Shown: in pieces, positions 29,176 through 40,184 of the stretch
How positions within the stretch are numbered: the first letter of the stretch is position 1
How the letters are laid out: each line of letters opens with the position of its first letter
Position numbers and translations under genes: made by a program
Origin: Bubalus kerabau
Lineage: Eukaryota > Chordata > Mammalia > Artiodactyla > Bovidae
Direction: 5' to 3'
DNA: 64,000 nt
NCBI RefSeq assembly: GCF_029407905.1
Contig: NC_073629.1
Span: forward strand, 53,329,301-53,393,300
The notes under the pieces: generated by a model
Database searches by the model: none
Told to the model about the DNA's origin: nothing
What the model saw: the letters and a program-made list of their open reading frames with translations, nothing else

Positions 29176-30777
29176 TGCTGCCCGGCCTGCAGTTCCTACC
29201 GGGCCAAATGTTTTCACACCAGCTTCCCAGTTCTGTGTGTCCTTTTCCTGGAGGGTTCCTTTCTGAGTCTCATGGGGAAAACTCCCACAGTGGACCAACA
29301 AGACACATACTGTGGTTTGAGAATCACTTTCTTATTTTATCTAGGTTTTTCATGCATGTTGTCAGAGAGGTGATGAGACTTCTCTGGGGCTTCATTTCCA
29401 GGAATTTGGGTGTCTTAAATTACTTGGTTCCAGAACTGATAAGTTAGCTACCAGATTGCTTTTGAATCATTTTCGTGCAAATCCATCAACCCTAAAAGAT
29501 TATAGAGAATTGAGTAATGAAGTGACTCTAATAGGTTAGAGGGCGACTAAAGTTCCTCCTTCAAAAAAAGATTTCTGAAGAATTCCTCATAGAAAACTGT
29601 GTATAACCCCCACCTCCTCCAATACATATGATCTCAAAAAAAAAAAAAAAAAAAATACTGAGAAATAACTAGCAGCTTCTATTCATTCTTAACCTATTTA
29701 AGCTCAAGTATAAAAATTCAATTAGTGGGTGATGCTCATAGCAATGCTATAATATGTATATTCCCTCTATCAATTCGCAGCTTCTGATTTCTAAGAGCTC
29801 TTGGCCTGAACGATTGAAAACTGGGGGATTCTAGCTTAGCTGATTCACTGCCAGGCAGTTCAGCTACACGTTGACAATTTGATTTTGTTATTAAGGTCTG
29901 AAAGAGCCATCAGAGAAGACCAACCCAACTAAGTCCTTTAACATAGAGACAAAAAGGTTGTGCCCAGTGAAAAGGCAAGGAAAGCAGACCCATTCAGACA
30001 CTCCCTTCTTCATGAGATGTCCATTCTTCACGGATCTTCCCCAGTTTCTCTATAGCATAAAACTCGGCTTCATGCTGTAGAGAATGAGATGTATTACTCT
30101 CTGCAGCAAGGCTACCTTAGACTTGCACAGTTAAAAAGATCTGTGTGAGCTTTGACTGCAAGGAAATTTTAGTTTTAGCATGAAAAGCCAATATCAGATT
30201 ATTTGAATTTGTTTTCCACTTCAGTTTGCCCATCTGCTCCAGGAAATCTGATTTAAATACATTTTCTCCAGAAACCTTCCACAGTCACCAAGTTACTTAG
30301 CAACTCCAAGTTTACTTCAGTGAGTTGTTTCCGACATAAATAGTGTTCACAACTTGGGGAGGATGTGTTTTTAGCCTTCAAAGTTTACAAAGCAAGAATT
30401 AAATATTGAAACTGCCATTCTCACTCTGCATGAATGTAGACTCTATTTAAATTACATAGAGTCTTGGGGGCTGTATTTCTAAAGAGAATTTTTTTAATTA
30501 ACCTACATGACCATAAACATGAATGAAATAGTTCTGTTTAATTTGCAGTAACCAATCCAAGTGCAGTGTTGCACAGCTCTAATTTAGGATCTTTTACAAA
30601 ATCTAAATTTGCGCTCTGCATTCTGTGCCTGCTTTGGCATGTCAAAGAGATTTAGTTTTTCTGGACTTTGGCAAATATATCCCTTGGCTCCATTATGAGG
30701 ATATGGGCTTGGACCTCTTTGTCAAGATGTTGGACTGAGCACATGCAGAAATATCACTCTTCTCCAAACACATAGTA

Positions 30778-30779
<2 letters not shown>
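29176..30779. other. Repeat-poor stretch
   Basis: No mobile element beyond an A21 run (29636-29656). No gene recognised. The segment at about 30395-30700 is AT-rich, well ordered and contains CAGTAACCAATCC (CCAAT box) and TTTAATTAACC. It is a candidate constrained noncoding element, from appearance only. Confidence 0.3.
29636..29656. repeat. Poly-A run (21 bp)
   Basis: Uninterrupted A tract, likely length-variable. Confidence 0.95.

Positions 30780-30814
<35 letters not shown>
30780..30814. repeat. TG microsatellite (about 17 units)
   Basis: Perfect GT/TG dinucleotide array. The plus-strand frame starting MCVCVC is a translation of this repeat and not a gene. Confidence 0.97.
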
Positions 30815-30815
<1 letters not shown>

Positions 30816-30892
30816 ATGTATTCCAATACTCTCTACAATGTTATTTTTTCTCTGGAAGAATTTCCTAGCATAGTACCTACTACTACAGAAAC

Positions 30893-31094
30893 ACCAGTGG
30901 TTCTAAACTGGGGCAGTTTTGACCCCAGGAGACATTTGGTGACATTGAGAGACATTTTTGGTTCTCACAATAGGGGGTAGGGGTTACTGACACCTAAAAG
31001 GTAGAGGCCAAATATACTGCTAAACGATGAAAGTTGTTTAGGATTATCAGACCCCAAAATGTCAACAGTGCCAAGGTTGAAAAACCTTGAGGTA
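30893..31094 (+). mobile_element. MER20 hAT DNA transposon
   Basis: About 200 bp, in full order: CAGTGGTTCTAAACTGGGGC, CAGGAGACATTTGGTGACA, GAGACATTTTTGGTTCTCAC, AGGTAGAGGCCAAATATACT, GCTAAACGATG, CCCCAAAATGTCAACAGTGC, AGGTTGAAAAACC. The ends are inverted relatives of each other. The length agrees with MER20 (about 219 bp). Confidence 0.75.
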
Positions 31095-31179
31095 CACAGT
31101 GTAGTTTTAACAATATATACAATATTTTTAATAAACCTTTTCCAAATAACTTAATAGGGTATCACTTACATAACCATTT

Positions 31180-31650
31180 GCAATCATTTGCCACATATGA
31201 GCTAGCTTCTCATCTGCCTACAGAATGAAGTTCAGAGTTTGGCGAGATGTTCAAGGCCCTTCCAAACTTGTTCCTGCTCTTACCAGCTCTATCTTTCTCC
31301 ATGTAGTGCTCTGTGCATTACTCTACAGTACACTTAACTTCCCACAGTACCCTGAAACGCCACACCCTGTCATAGTTTTGTATGGACTCTTCTCTCCCTA
31401 GAATACCTTCTCTTCTTATCTATCAGCAAATTTCAGCTTATTCTGAAAGACCCCGCTCAAATAAAGCCTTCTCTGACACCCTCTCTGCTTCTGTCTCTTG
31501 TCTCTCAAAAAGGCTGCTGCTATTTTTTTAATGGCCCTTGTTTATTTATTTACCTCTCCTGCTGCACTATGTTTTAAAGCATTTTGTATTAATTTGAGTT
31601 GACAGCAATTAGCACTGAGTCTGGCACAAAGTAGTTGCTCAAAAATTACC
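31180..31650 (+). repeat. L2 LINE 3' end, sense
   Basis: AGAATGAAGTTCAGAGTTTG, TTCAAGGCCCTTCCAAACTT, CTCCCTAGAATACCTTCTCT, AAATAAAGCCTTCTCTGAC, GCACTGAGTCTGGCACAAAG, TAGTTGCTCAAAAATTA. Canonical L2 3' order. Confidence 0.8.
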
Positions 31651-32895
31651 CCTGAAGTGTGTACATGTAGATTTCCAGTCTTCCCCACTCTATTGTTTCC
31701 CTCTATCTCTTTGGATTGTTCACTTAAGAAGGCTTTCTTATCTCTCCTTGCTATTCTCTGAAACTCTGCATTCAGTTGGGTATATCTTTCCCTTTCTCCT
31801 TTGCCTTCTCTTCTCTCTTTTCTCAGCTATTTGTAAGATGTAGATACTTGTATGTATATATACACAAGCATGAACACATCCACACACGTGCCCCCCTCCC
31901 TATCACATGCACACATTGACAAAGAAAAACACTGGCTGAAAAGAGGTTTCATCACCCTTTCTATGCAAGATTATTCCCCCAGATATTTGCAAGATGTTTG
32001 TGTGATAGGAATGGAAACTAAGATTCAAAGGACCAAAATGAAAAAACACCTATGGAGACGTAAGCTTTCAAATGCCAGATCGAAAGATTGCCAATGCAAC
32101 ACGGCACATCTCCAGTGCGAGGAAACCGAGTACAGCGTTTCAGAATTGTGCTTGGGACGCGTTCCATCAGAGGCACAGCAAAAGGTGCCCATTTTCTCCC
32201 CCGAGAGTGACCAGGGCTGACAAAGCATCCCCGACTCCACTTACCAACTGAGAGTTTAGAAGGCTGAGGCACACGTGGCTGTGTTCTGTGCACACATTTC
32301 TAAGAGTAATGTTTGGTGATAAATCTGTTGAAATCTGAATTCTCTGTCTACTGATCGTTTGTCTTTACAACTCATTGAGTGTTTATCAAATCACTGGGTG
32401 AACAAGTTGCCTGTGAATATTGATACACAAACAGGGGAATTGTGGGGTAAGACTCCCTTGGTCTGATTTCTTCCATCCATAAAATGTGGATAGTAATTCA
32501 TACTCCTTGGTACCTCAAGAAGCCATAGGAAAAATGGATCATGTGCAGAATCCAATTCTGCTCGAGTCCAGAGTTAATCTGGAACATACATATATGCATA
32601 TATCTCACATAATGGAGATCTTGCAGTCAGAAATATGTTACTCTGAGTGAGTCTTATCAATTTTTAAGTCATGATGATTCCAGTTCATATAGCATCTCGG
32701 TCATCCTCATTCCTAGCTATTAATAGTTTGCCCTACACCATCGTTGGCCATGCCTCCTATATTTTTGAGGACCTATGAAGTCAAAGAATAAAAATGCATA
32801 TTTTACATATATAAATATTTAAGAGTTAAAAGTGAGAGAGGGCCAGTGGGGAGCAGGAAGAGCAAGTGTCTCTCCGGCAGCTCCTGGCCAGCCCT
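31651..32895. other. Non-repeat stretch with local CpG cluster
   Basis: No gene or repeat assigned. 32055-32240 has an unusual number of CpGs for this window (ATCGAAAG, AACACGGC, GTGCGAGG, AACCGAG, GGACGCGTTCC, CCCCCGAGAG). Frames of 122 (+) and 91 (-) codons overlap there, probably a consequence of base composition. I could not link them to a protein. Confidence 0.35.
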
Positions 32896-32899
32896 TCTG

Positions 32900-33135
32900 G
32901 CTGTGTGGTTAGTGGTGAAGACCATGAACTTTGTGTCAGACCAACCTAACTTTTCAGAGCCTTGGTTTCCTCTCTTGTAAAATGGGGATGATAATACATC
33001 ACAGATTGTTGGGTTTGTTTCTTAGCTTAGTGCTGGCATAGAGCAAACTCCTGCTCAGCCTCATGGAGGCTGTTCTGCCCAGGCTCTTAATTAATACAGT
33101 ATCTGCTACACCATAAATGCTCAATAAATAAAGAA
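32900..33135 (+). repeat. MIR SINE, sense, diverged
   Basis: GTTTCCTCTCTTGTAAAATG followed by GGGATGATAATA, and the 3' end TACACCATAAATGCTCAATA. The middle is poorly conserved. Confidence 0.65.
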
Positions 33136-33201
33136 AATGTAGAAATAGTGACAGCAAAGATAATAAGTAGCATTAGTATTTATAGCACTAGTAACAGCTA
33201 G

Positions 33202-33418
33202 TGAAAATGTTAGTCACTCAGTTGTGTCCAACTCTGCAACCCCATGAACTGTAGCATGCCAGGCTCCTCTGTCTATGGAATTCTCCAGGCAAGACTATTG
33301 GAATGGGCTGCCATTCCCTTCTTCAGGGAATCTCCCCAACCCAGGGATTGAACCGGGGTTTCCTGCATTGCAGGCAGATTCTTTGCCATCTGAGCCATCA
33401 GGGGAGCCAGAGAAGTAG
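33202..33418 (-). mobile_element. Bov-tA SINE, antisense
   Basis: Antisense body (GTTGTGTCCAACTCTGCAAC, TCTCCAGGCAAGACTATTGG) followed by the tRNA-like head (AGGGATTGAACCGGGGTTTC, TTCTTTGCCATCTGAGCC). A short repeat CAGCTAG lies at 33195-33201 and 33419-33425. Confidence 0.85.
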
Positions 33419-33425
33419 CAGCTAG

Positions 33426-34089
33426 AGCAGGATTTAAAACATACATCCTGACTCCTGGTCCAGTGCTCTTTCCAAAACCTGATGTGAATTTTATTTTGCT
33501 TTCTGGTGATAAGTTGTATGGCTCAAAACTTACAATGTCCCTCCCTTTTAGGAGTGAGGCGATCAGACTAACATCCTGATATTTTAGAAAGATTTAACCT
33601 CCATGACTTCTGCACTCTTTTCTCTGAGGAAAATACTGTGAAGGTGATATGAAATAATAGGGAGACTCGGAAATCCCAGTTTATCTAGAACAGGACTAGG
33701 TTATGCTAATTTGGGGAGTTAATAGTTAATAAACCCCCTTTTCACTCCCCAAATTGTCATAGTTTGGAAGACAAGCCAAATGTTCCTCTGAACCTAACAC
33801 TCACCACTCTGAATTGTAGTCATACTCAGATCAAACTGCAGACTCCAGACAAATTGTATTCAATTAGTATTTTTTAAAGTGACTGTCACTTTTCAGAGAT
33901 GGTGTGTTACTCTCCTGATCATAGATAAATTGCCCATCTAAATTGTCCAAGTGGAACCATTTGCAAAGAATTTTCCTGTTTCCTGGAGTATTCCAAATGT
34001 GAAATTGACACCATTCTTTCCTGCAGGAACCTTTCTGATTGATAGTATTTATACTCTAGCCCTTAGAGCCTAGTGAAAATCAAGCAGGG
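33426..34089. other. Non-repeat stretch
   Basis: No gene or element seen. Contains ATGCTAATTTGG (octamer-like) near 33703 and GTTAATAGTTAATAAACC near 33719. Confidence 0.35.
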
Positions 34090-35450
34090 CAGGGGTGAGG
34101 CGCTCAAGGAACCCAGGTGACTCTCTCTTTGCTTTCAGAAGATTTACACCGAGCTCTCCCCCAGGCCCTTTCCTCCTGGGTGCAGACAGAAAGGTGAACA
34201 CAGATCCACAGCCGGCCTGCAGTTGGAGTGGTTTGGGAGAGGCCTACTTTGGCATCAGCTGGTCCACACTCCCCAGATCAACTGTCAGCTGCCAGGACCA
34301 ACTGGTGCCTCCTGGAGGTCTTTAAAAAATGTTTTTCCAGCTGTGAAAGGCTGCAGCATTGTTCTGCTGTTTGGCCACCTTCTCTCCGGCTGGCCCGCTG
34401 GCAGCAGCCACGCAGGGCAGCCAGAACGCGTCAAATCAAAGGGTCAACAATCCAGCAGCCGCCCAGCCACCGGCCCTCCTCTCTCAGCTGTCTGATGTCA
34501 GCTCATCAAAGACCCTGCATATGGCCCTGTGCTTGCTCACCATTCACCTCACAGACCTCTAGAATTTTCACAAGTCAGAGGAGGCGCCAGGAGAAAATTT
34601 GCGGCCCCTGAGGGTGCCCTGGGGGTGGTTAATAGCCAGGGAGGGCGACAAGAAAGGGGGAAGTTTAGTGTGCTGTGGTTCCCAATTGTTTGGCTAACAG
34701 CCGGAGGTTGACCTTGAGCTTGCGTCTGCCACATGGCGGAGGCACCAGCCGGGCAGCATGTTGGGAGGGATCAGAAAGAAAGGATCTCGAAAATGCAAAT
34801 GGTTTTTAATGAATTCTTCTCCCCTCCCGCCTGCACCCTGTAGTTTCCTGTGCGAGAAGAAACTCTCTTCAGCTTATAGGGGAAAGTCACTGCTTGCTCA
34901 GAGTCTGAAAGTGTAATCGTGGAGGCCTGTTCTGCTGCGGCCTCTGCCCTCTGTCTGAGCCTTCCGACCTTGACCGTCCTGGATCAGAGGGAAGCGATAA
35001 GAGCCGCGTGCTGTGACTCGAATCCCGCTCCCGCCCGGGGCAGTGGCCAAAGGAGACTTAGACGAAGAGCCTGTTTTTAAATAAGAATGGTTATCTGGTA
35101 CCTAAAAGGTGAAGGCCAGCCGTGGACTTATCGGACCTGGCCATGGGCTTGTGTAGAAGGGACTGGATGGTTGTGCGTGCCCTGGGGCTGGGTCACAGCG
35201 GAGCTCTCCCCGCGCAGGTAGAACAGTGTGCTGAGCAGGGTGGAAGGGAGGGGCCGCTTACAGGATGCCTGCTGCTGTGCCACCCATTACTGCCTCAGCA
35301 CGGGTGCCTCCTTCCTTCCTTCCTCTGGGCGAGAATTAGGGGGCTTTTTCCCCACCTCTTCAATGCTGTTCCTGGATAACTCAGTTCGACCTCTTTCGCA
35401 GTCCTTGGCCTCAAACTCTGAGCCCCCAGCATCTTTGAGTGGCATAATGG
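34090..35450. promoter_or_regulatory. Candidate cis-regulatory region (GC-rich, motif-dense)
   Basis: Repeat-free, clearly more GC-rich than its surroundings. Four CAGCTG E-boxes lie within 240 bp (34256, 34286, 34338, 34485). Two TCF/LEF-type words are present: ATCAAAGG at 34435 and ATCAAAG at 34505. Further motifs are a perfect octamer ATGCAAAT at 34793 and GATAA at 34996 beside a CpG-rich patch (34994-35045). Known biology links such combinations to bHLH, Wnt and POU inputs. That this region is an enhancer is inference. The overlapping short frames (34095-34711) have no family resemblance. Confidence 0.35.
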
Positions 35451-35575
35451 ACGTTTAAAAAAATAAACTAGCTCCCTGCTTCTTCTCATCTCTAACTCTG
35501 ATCCTGGTGCGTTGCTGAATTCCCCGTGCTCCTAAGGGGCTTGCCTACAGACTTGTCTGCAGGTAGGGAAGCTCT

Positions 35576-35775
35576 AGGGGGTTTCCCTTATGGCTCAGAC
35601 GGAAAGAATCTGCCTGCAATGCAGGAGACTCCGGTTCGATCAGGAAGACCCCTTGGAGAAGAAAATGGTAACCCACTCCAGTATTCTTGCCTAGAGAATT
35701 CCATGGACAGAAGAACCTGGTGGGCTACAGTCCATGGGGTCGCACAGAGGGGACACGGCTGAGTGACTATGCTTT
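35576..35775 (+). mobile_element. Bov-tA SINE
   Basis: Sense Bov-tA: TTATGGCTCAGACGGAAAGA, CTGCAATGCAGGAGACTCC, then body CCACTCCAGTATTCTTGCC and CCATGGGGTCGCACAG. A small deletion removes the usual GATCCCTGGGTC between the B box and body. Confidence 0.9.
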
Positions 35776-38165
35776 CACTCTATGTATGCAATAAAATGTG
35801 TAAGACCAGATAGGTCTATGAAACTAAACTTGACTGTCGTAATTGTGATCTCAGTATCTCCTGAAGTTATCAAAAATATTTTGTAAACTGTAAAGTCAAT
35901 GCAAATATAAGTGGTTGTTGCGAAGGTTATTTTATTTTATAAAATGCATTTTTTAAAAAAATGCAAAAGTGATCTCTCTTGTAGAACTGGTTCCAGGGTA
36001 AAAGTCACATGAGCACAAAAAGCAGTAGCTATGCTACAAGGCGGTTGTTCAGAATCTGCTTCCAAGGGTCACGCTTGTGCGGCATTGTTTGCCCTGAAAA
36101 CCACTGTAAAGATAAACTAGAGGTACGGACCATCTTAAAAATGGGCTTTGGAAACAAAACCAGTTTGGAGCAAATTATAAGGGAATGTGATACTAACATT
36201 TTACATTGTAAGATATACAAACTGCATTAATTAATGGGAAGCTATTATTAGATGCAGGGTATTTCTCCATACATTAACTACCTTGTCCTTGTAAATAGGC
36301 CCTGTTGAGGGTGGCTTATTTATAGGCTGTTGCAGCTTGCATAGAGAAAGAAATTAAACTGAAGGCTCTTTGAATATAGCATAGTGCCCAAAAGCTCATT
36401 TACCTTTACTTTTTAAATCTGCCTCTTTTTCAAATGCTTAAATTATTTTTGCCAAACAGTAAGCTTAGGCAATGAGCCTGGATTTATACAGTTGTTCTCA
36501 GAATGAGCTTTGAAAGCATCACATGGTAATTTTTTTCAAAATAGAAAAACTTGGTTATGGAGCCATAGACCATTGTCCTGAAGGAGAAGAAATCAGTCAG
36601 TGTTTCTGTAAAGGTGGTTAACCCGCAGGCAGAAACAACTGCTCAGGATATCTTGAAAATTTACATTTGCATTTGTTGATTCCGTATTAAACAGAATAAC
36701 CAGGCACATGGAAGGTAAAGCCCTCTTTTAATTAACCCTCTTGGTGTGGGCCCATGTGATTAAATATGACGGAGCTGCTCCTGGGGTTTCTGCTACTGAA
36801 AATACTAACAATAATCATTTGTTTTGTTTTTATATTTAAACACATTATTGCATAGCTTGGTGCAGAGATAATTACCAATTTTATCTCCTGTGTTTTTCTA
36901 ATGTTCATTAATAACAATAAAGGGTTGTAGGTTAAAAACTCATTTAATTGCCTTTATGTTAATGACATTATGAATAGCCTTAGCTACAAGATTCTAATTC
37001 TGTCCAGTATCCTCTTTCTCAGTGGAGCCCCAGGAGGGCTGCTCATTTTATCAGCATTACTGATTCAGAGTTTTTCCTTGCAGGTGGGTTTTTGTACATA
37101 ATCAGAATTAATGCACAACACATTTTGCAAAGAATGGAGTAGAAGCACTCGGAATAAGTAATTAACTAGAGTGCCCAAGGAAATATGCCTGAGCATTTTT
37201 TTTAGCATATTCATAAAACATTAAGGAAAGTCATAAACACAGTAGAAGCAATTTCCTGGTAATGTGCTTTTAGACTATTTTCTGGTTCTTTAAAAAAATT
37301 TTTTTATTTCTTCCATAGGGGAAATTTTTTTTTAACTGAAAATCCCAGAGATGCAGATAAAATGCCCAATGTGTGGTACTTTGGGATTCCATGTGCTTCT
37401 GTGCTAATGCAATCGAGCCGGCAGAGTCCGAGGAGCACTCCCCTTCTCTTCCCAGCTCATATCTCCATCACGCACCTTACCAGGCAGGAAAGGGAGTGAA
37501 TGCAGTTTGCAACATCACAGGAGATGTGGTTACCTGCCTATTCCCAACCTCTAGCATTAACCTCTGGGCATGGGAGAGGATGCCCAGTGGGGAGCTGGGG
37601 GCAAGAAGTAAAGTAGTGTGGTGACCACGTGGTGTGCCACCCAGACTCCCCTGCTTAAACGGACATGCTCACCCCTCCAGCTCTTGAGGGCTGACAGCTC
37701 TCAGCTCAGTCACAGTCCTCAGGTCATCAAGGTCACATCCCTACCCCACCCCCAGGAATCCTGCATCTAATGACAGGTCAGTAGAAGAGTTTAAAATTCT
37801 GATTCCCCCTTGCTTCAAAGTGGGATAATTCAGAAGGCCATCCTGATATCAGGGCTCTAGGGGGTTAGCTGAGGCCTTTGTCCTGCATCTTTCCATCCCT
37901 CCAGAGAGCGCTCCCGTATAAACTCCAGTGCACAGATCTCATAGTCTATTTCTTGGGGACCCACAAAGATGAGCCAGTGTCAACTGGCCCATCTCCATGC
38001 TGTTTTGTGAGTACTGAAGCAGCAGTTTTGCCCCAGCCCTTTGACTTTGCTGTGCTCTTAGGGTGCTCTGGGCACAGAGCTTGACCCCCTGAATGGGGCC
38101 AGAAACAGATGCAGAGACATCGCCCTCCCATTGAGCAAGGATCATATGAGCTAATGTATAGTAAA
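35776..38165. other. Repeat-free block, candidate constrained noncoding DNA
   Basis: About 2.4 kb without any repeat that I recognise, AT-rich, with homeodomain-type cores TAATTAAT (36228), TTTAATTAA (36727) and TAATTAA (37159). No open frame above 90 codons and no gene-like frame. The surrounding DNA has roughly one SINE per 1-2 kb. This pattern is known from regulatory deserts around developmental genes. The functional reading is inference. Confidence 0.35.
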
Positions 38166-38167
38166 AT

Positions 38168-38380
38168 GAGGCTTCCCTGGTGGCTCAGAGGGTAAAGTGT
38201 CTGCCTGCAATGTGGGAGACCGGAGTTTGATCCCTGGGTCGGGAAGATCCCTGGAAAAGGAAATGGCAACCCACTCCAGTACCCTTGCCTGGAAAATCCC
38301 ATGGACAAAGGAGCCTGGTAGGCTATAGTCCATGGGGTTGCAAAGAGTTGGACACGACTGAGCGACTTCACTTTCACTTT
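38168..38380 (+). mobile_element. Bov-tA SINE
   Basis: Head CTTCCCTGGTGGCTCAGAGG, GAGTTTGATCCCTGGGTCGG, body GGCAACCCACTCCAGTACCC, end GACACGACTGAGCGACTTC and a CACTTTTCATAATAAAA tail. Close to consensus, so relatively young. Confidence 0.92.
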
Positions 38381-38689
38381 TCATAATAAAACGGTTTTAA
38401 AATTCCAGACTTTGGAGTTAGATGGGTGAATTTACATACTGGTTGCAGTTTCTGGACAAGTTATTTAACCTCAGTTTCTTTATCCTCAAAGTGGGGCTCA
38501 CGGCACGGGTAATGTTTGTATAGTGATTAGCCCAGGAATACATAGTAAGTCTCCGTAGAGACAACAGTTCACTTTTTCCCTTCTCTGTTTTCATATCATT
38601 ATTCACAAAGAAGGATGGTTCTGGATGCTGAACATAACATTCACTATTATACAGACCAGTTTCTTCAAGATGAAGTGCGTGTTTGTTTT

Positions 38690-38812
38690 GTTTGTGTGTG
38701 TGTTTGGCCACACCATGAAGTTTATGGGATCTTAGTTCCCTGTCCAGGGATCAAACCCCGGCCTTTGGTAAGTGAAAGCGCTGAGTCCACACAACTGGAC
38801 CAGGGAACTGAA
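38690..38812 (-). mobile_element. CHR-2-type SINE, antisense
   Basis: GTTTGGCCACACCATGAAG, GGGATCTTAGTTCCCTGTCC, AGGGATCAAACCCCGGCC, AGCGCTGAGTCC. The short TGTGTGTG at the tail side replaces the usual poly-T. Confidence 0.75.
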
Positions 38813-38924
38813 AGACTAAGGTTTAGAATAGCCCTGGTTCTCATGGAATTTAGCATTCAGTCTAAATGGGAGCCCACAGAGGAAAGTGACACAGGCTCAG
38901 CACAATGGTGTTAGTTTGCTAGGT

Positions 38925-39110
38925 ACCTGGAGCCTTGTATGTATTGATGTATTTAATTCTCATAGCATCCTTAGTTAGATACTGTTGTGCCCATTTTACA
39001 ATTGAGGAAATAATTTCAGAGAGGTTAAGCAACTTGCCTTAGGTTACTCAGCTAATGAGTTGCAAACTCAAACCTTTGCCTTTAACCATACTTTTTACCA
39101 GAGAACCCAC
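38925..39110 (-). repeat. MIR SINE, antisense
   Basis: TTTAATTCTCATAGCATCCT, GTGCCCATTTTACAATTGAG, CAGAGAGGTTAAGCAACTTG, TTACTCAGCTAATGAG. Confidence 0.8.
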
Positions 39111-39419
39111 AGCTGGAAAATTTGTTTTAAATTACCCCTAATATTAGTATTTCCCAGCTAATTAGATGTACTATTCTTTTTTAGGAAAACTATCAAAAAA
39201 TTCAAGTCCCATCCAAAGACCATTTTATGGTGTTGCCTGGTGCTCATGGACACCTCATGGTGAAGTCAAAGTGGTGTTTTACTGAATGGAAGCCTTGCTT
39301 TGCCTAAGGCATTATAACCTGGAAGCGCAATTTCCTTGATTGTAAAATTATATATACCTGCATCAGAAGCCCAGTTTAAGAGATGTGGGCGTAGCTATTG
39401 TTCAAAACAATGTCACATT

Positions 39420-39620
39420 TGTTGTTGTTGTTTAGTCGCTAAGTCGTGTCCAACTCTTTGTGACCCCATGGACTGTAGCCCACCAGGCTCATCCTCCATG
39501 GGTTTTCCCAGGCAAGAATACTGCATTTCCTTCTCCAGGGCATCTTCCCAACCCAGGGATCGAACACGTGTCTCCTGAATTGGTGGGCAGATTCTTTATA
39601 GCTGAGCCACAGAGAAGCCC
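39420..39620 (-). mobile_element. Bov-tA SINE, antisense
   Basis: TTGTTGTTGTTTAGTCGCTA, GTGTCCAACTCTTTGTGACC, then head CCAGGGATCGAACACGTGTC. Perfect 14-bp TSD ATTGTTCAAAACAA at 39397-39410 and 39625-39638, extended with mismatches on the right. Confidence 0.92.
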
Positions 39621-39884
39621 AATTATTGTTCAAAACAACATCAAATCAGATTTTGGTTAATCTCACTGTATGTTTAAAAATGCATTGAGTACAAGGGCAT
39701 TATTTTCTTATAATACAGCACATGAAATTTTATAAAATGCTTTTCTATTTATTTGACTTCACAACAACTTGGTAGAGTAGATATTAGGGTTCCATTTGCC
39801 GGATGATAAGACTTCACTTATTTAACGAACCTGTCCAATTACCAAAGGTTCACTTGGCAACAGAGATGAGTCTAGATCTCCATT

Positions 39885-40050
39885 CTTCAGATCCTTGGCT
39901 ACTCAAAGGGTGGGCCCTGGACCAGCAATGTCAGCATCACCTGGGAGTCTGTAGAAATGCAAACTTTCAGGCCCCATCCAGTTCTATTGAACCAGAATCT
40001 TTTAACACAATCTCCGTAAATTCATATGCATATAAATATTTGAGAAGCTC
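39885..40050 (+). mobile_element. MER5-type hAT remnant
   Basis: GGCTACTCAAAGGGTGGGCC, GGACCAGCAATGTCAGCATC, ACCTGGGAGTCTGTAGAAAT, CCAGAATCTTTTAACAC. Same family as 2379 and (antisense) 11506. Confidence 0.75.
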
Positions 40051-40084
40051 TCTCTCCTCTCACTATCTCACTGTCTCCAAACCT

Positions 40085-40182
40085 CTCTTCTCTAAAGTCT
40101 AGACTGTAAGCCCTTCAGGGGCCAGGCCCGCATCTGGCTTATTTACCACTGTACCTTCAGCACTTGCCAGCACCCAGGCCAA
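40085..40182 (+). repeat. L2 LINE 3' fragment, sense
   Basis: CTAGACTGTAAGCCCTTCAG, TTATTTACCACTGTACCTTC, AGCACTTGCCAGCACCCAG. Confidence 0.6.
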
Positions 40183-40184
40183 GC

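Noticed and set aside
30780..30980. Frame beginning with Cys-Val repeats
   Set aside because: Translation of a TG microsatellite.
34095..34711. Several overlapping plus-strand frames in the GC-rich region as a possible gene
   Set aside because: GC-rich DNA has few stops by chance. The frames overlap in different phases, lack domains, and no splice structure is evident.
37946..38377. 143-codon minus-strand frame
   Set aside because: Mostly antisense Bov-tA, extended by chance into unique DNA.
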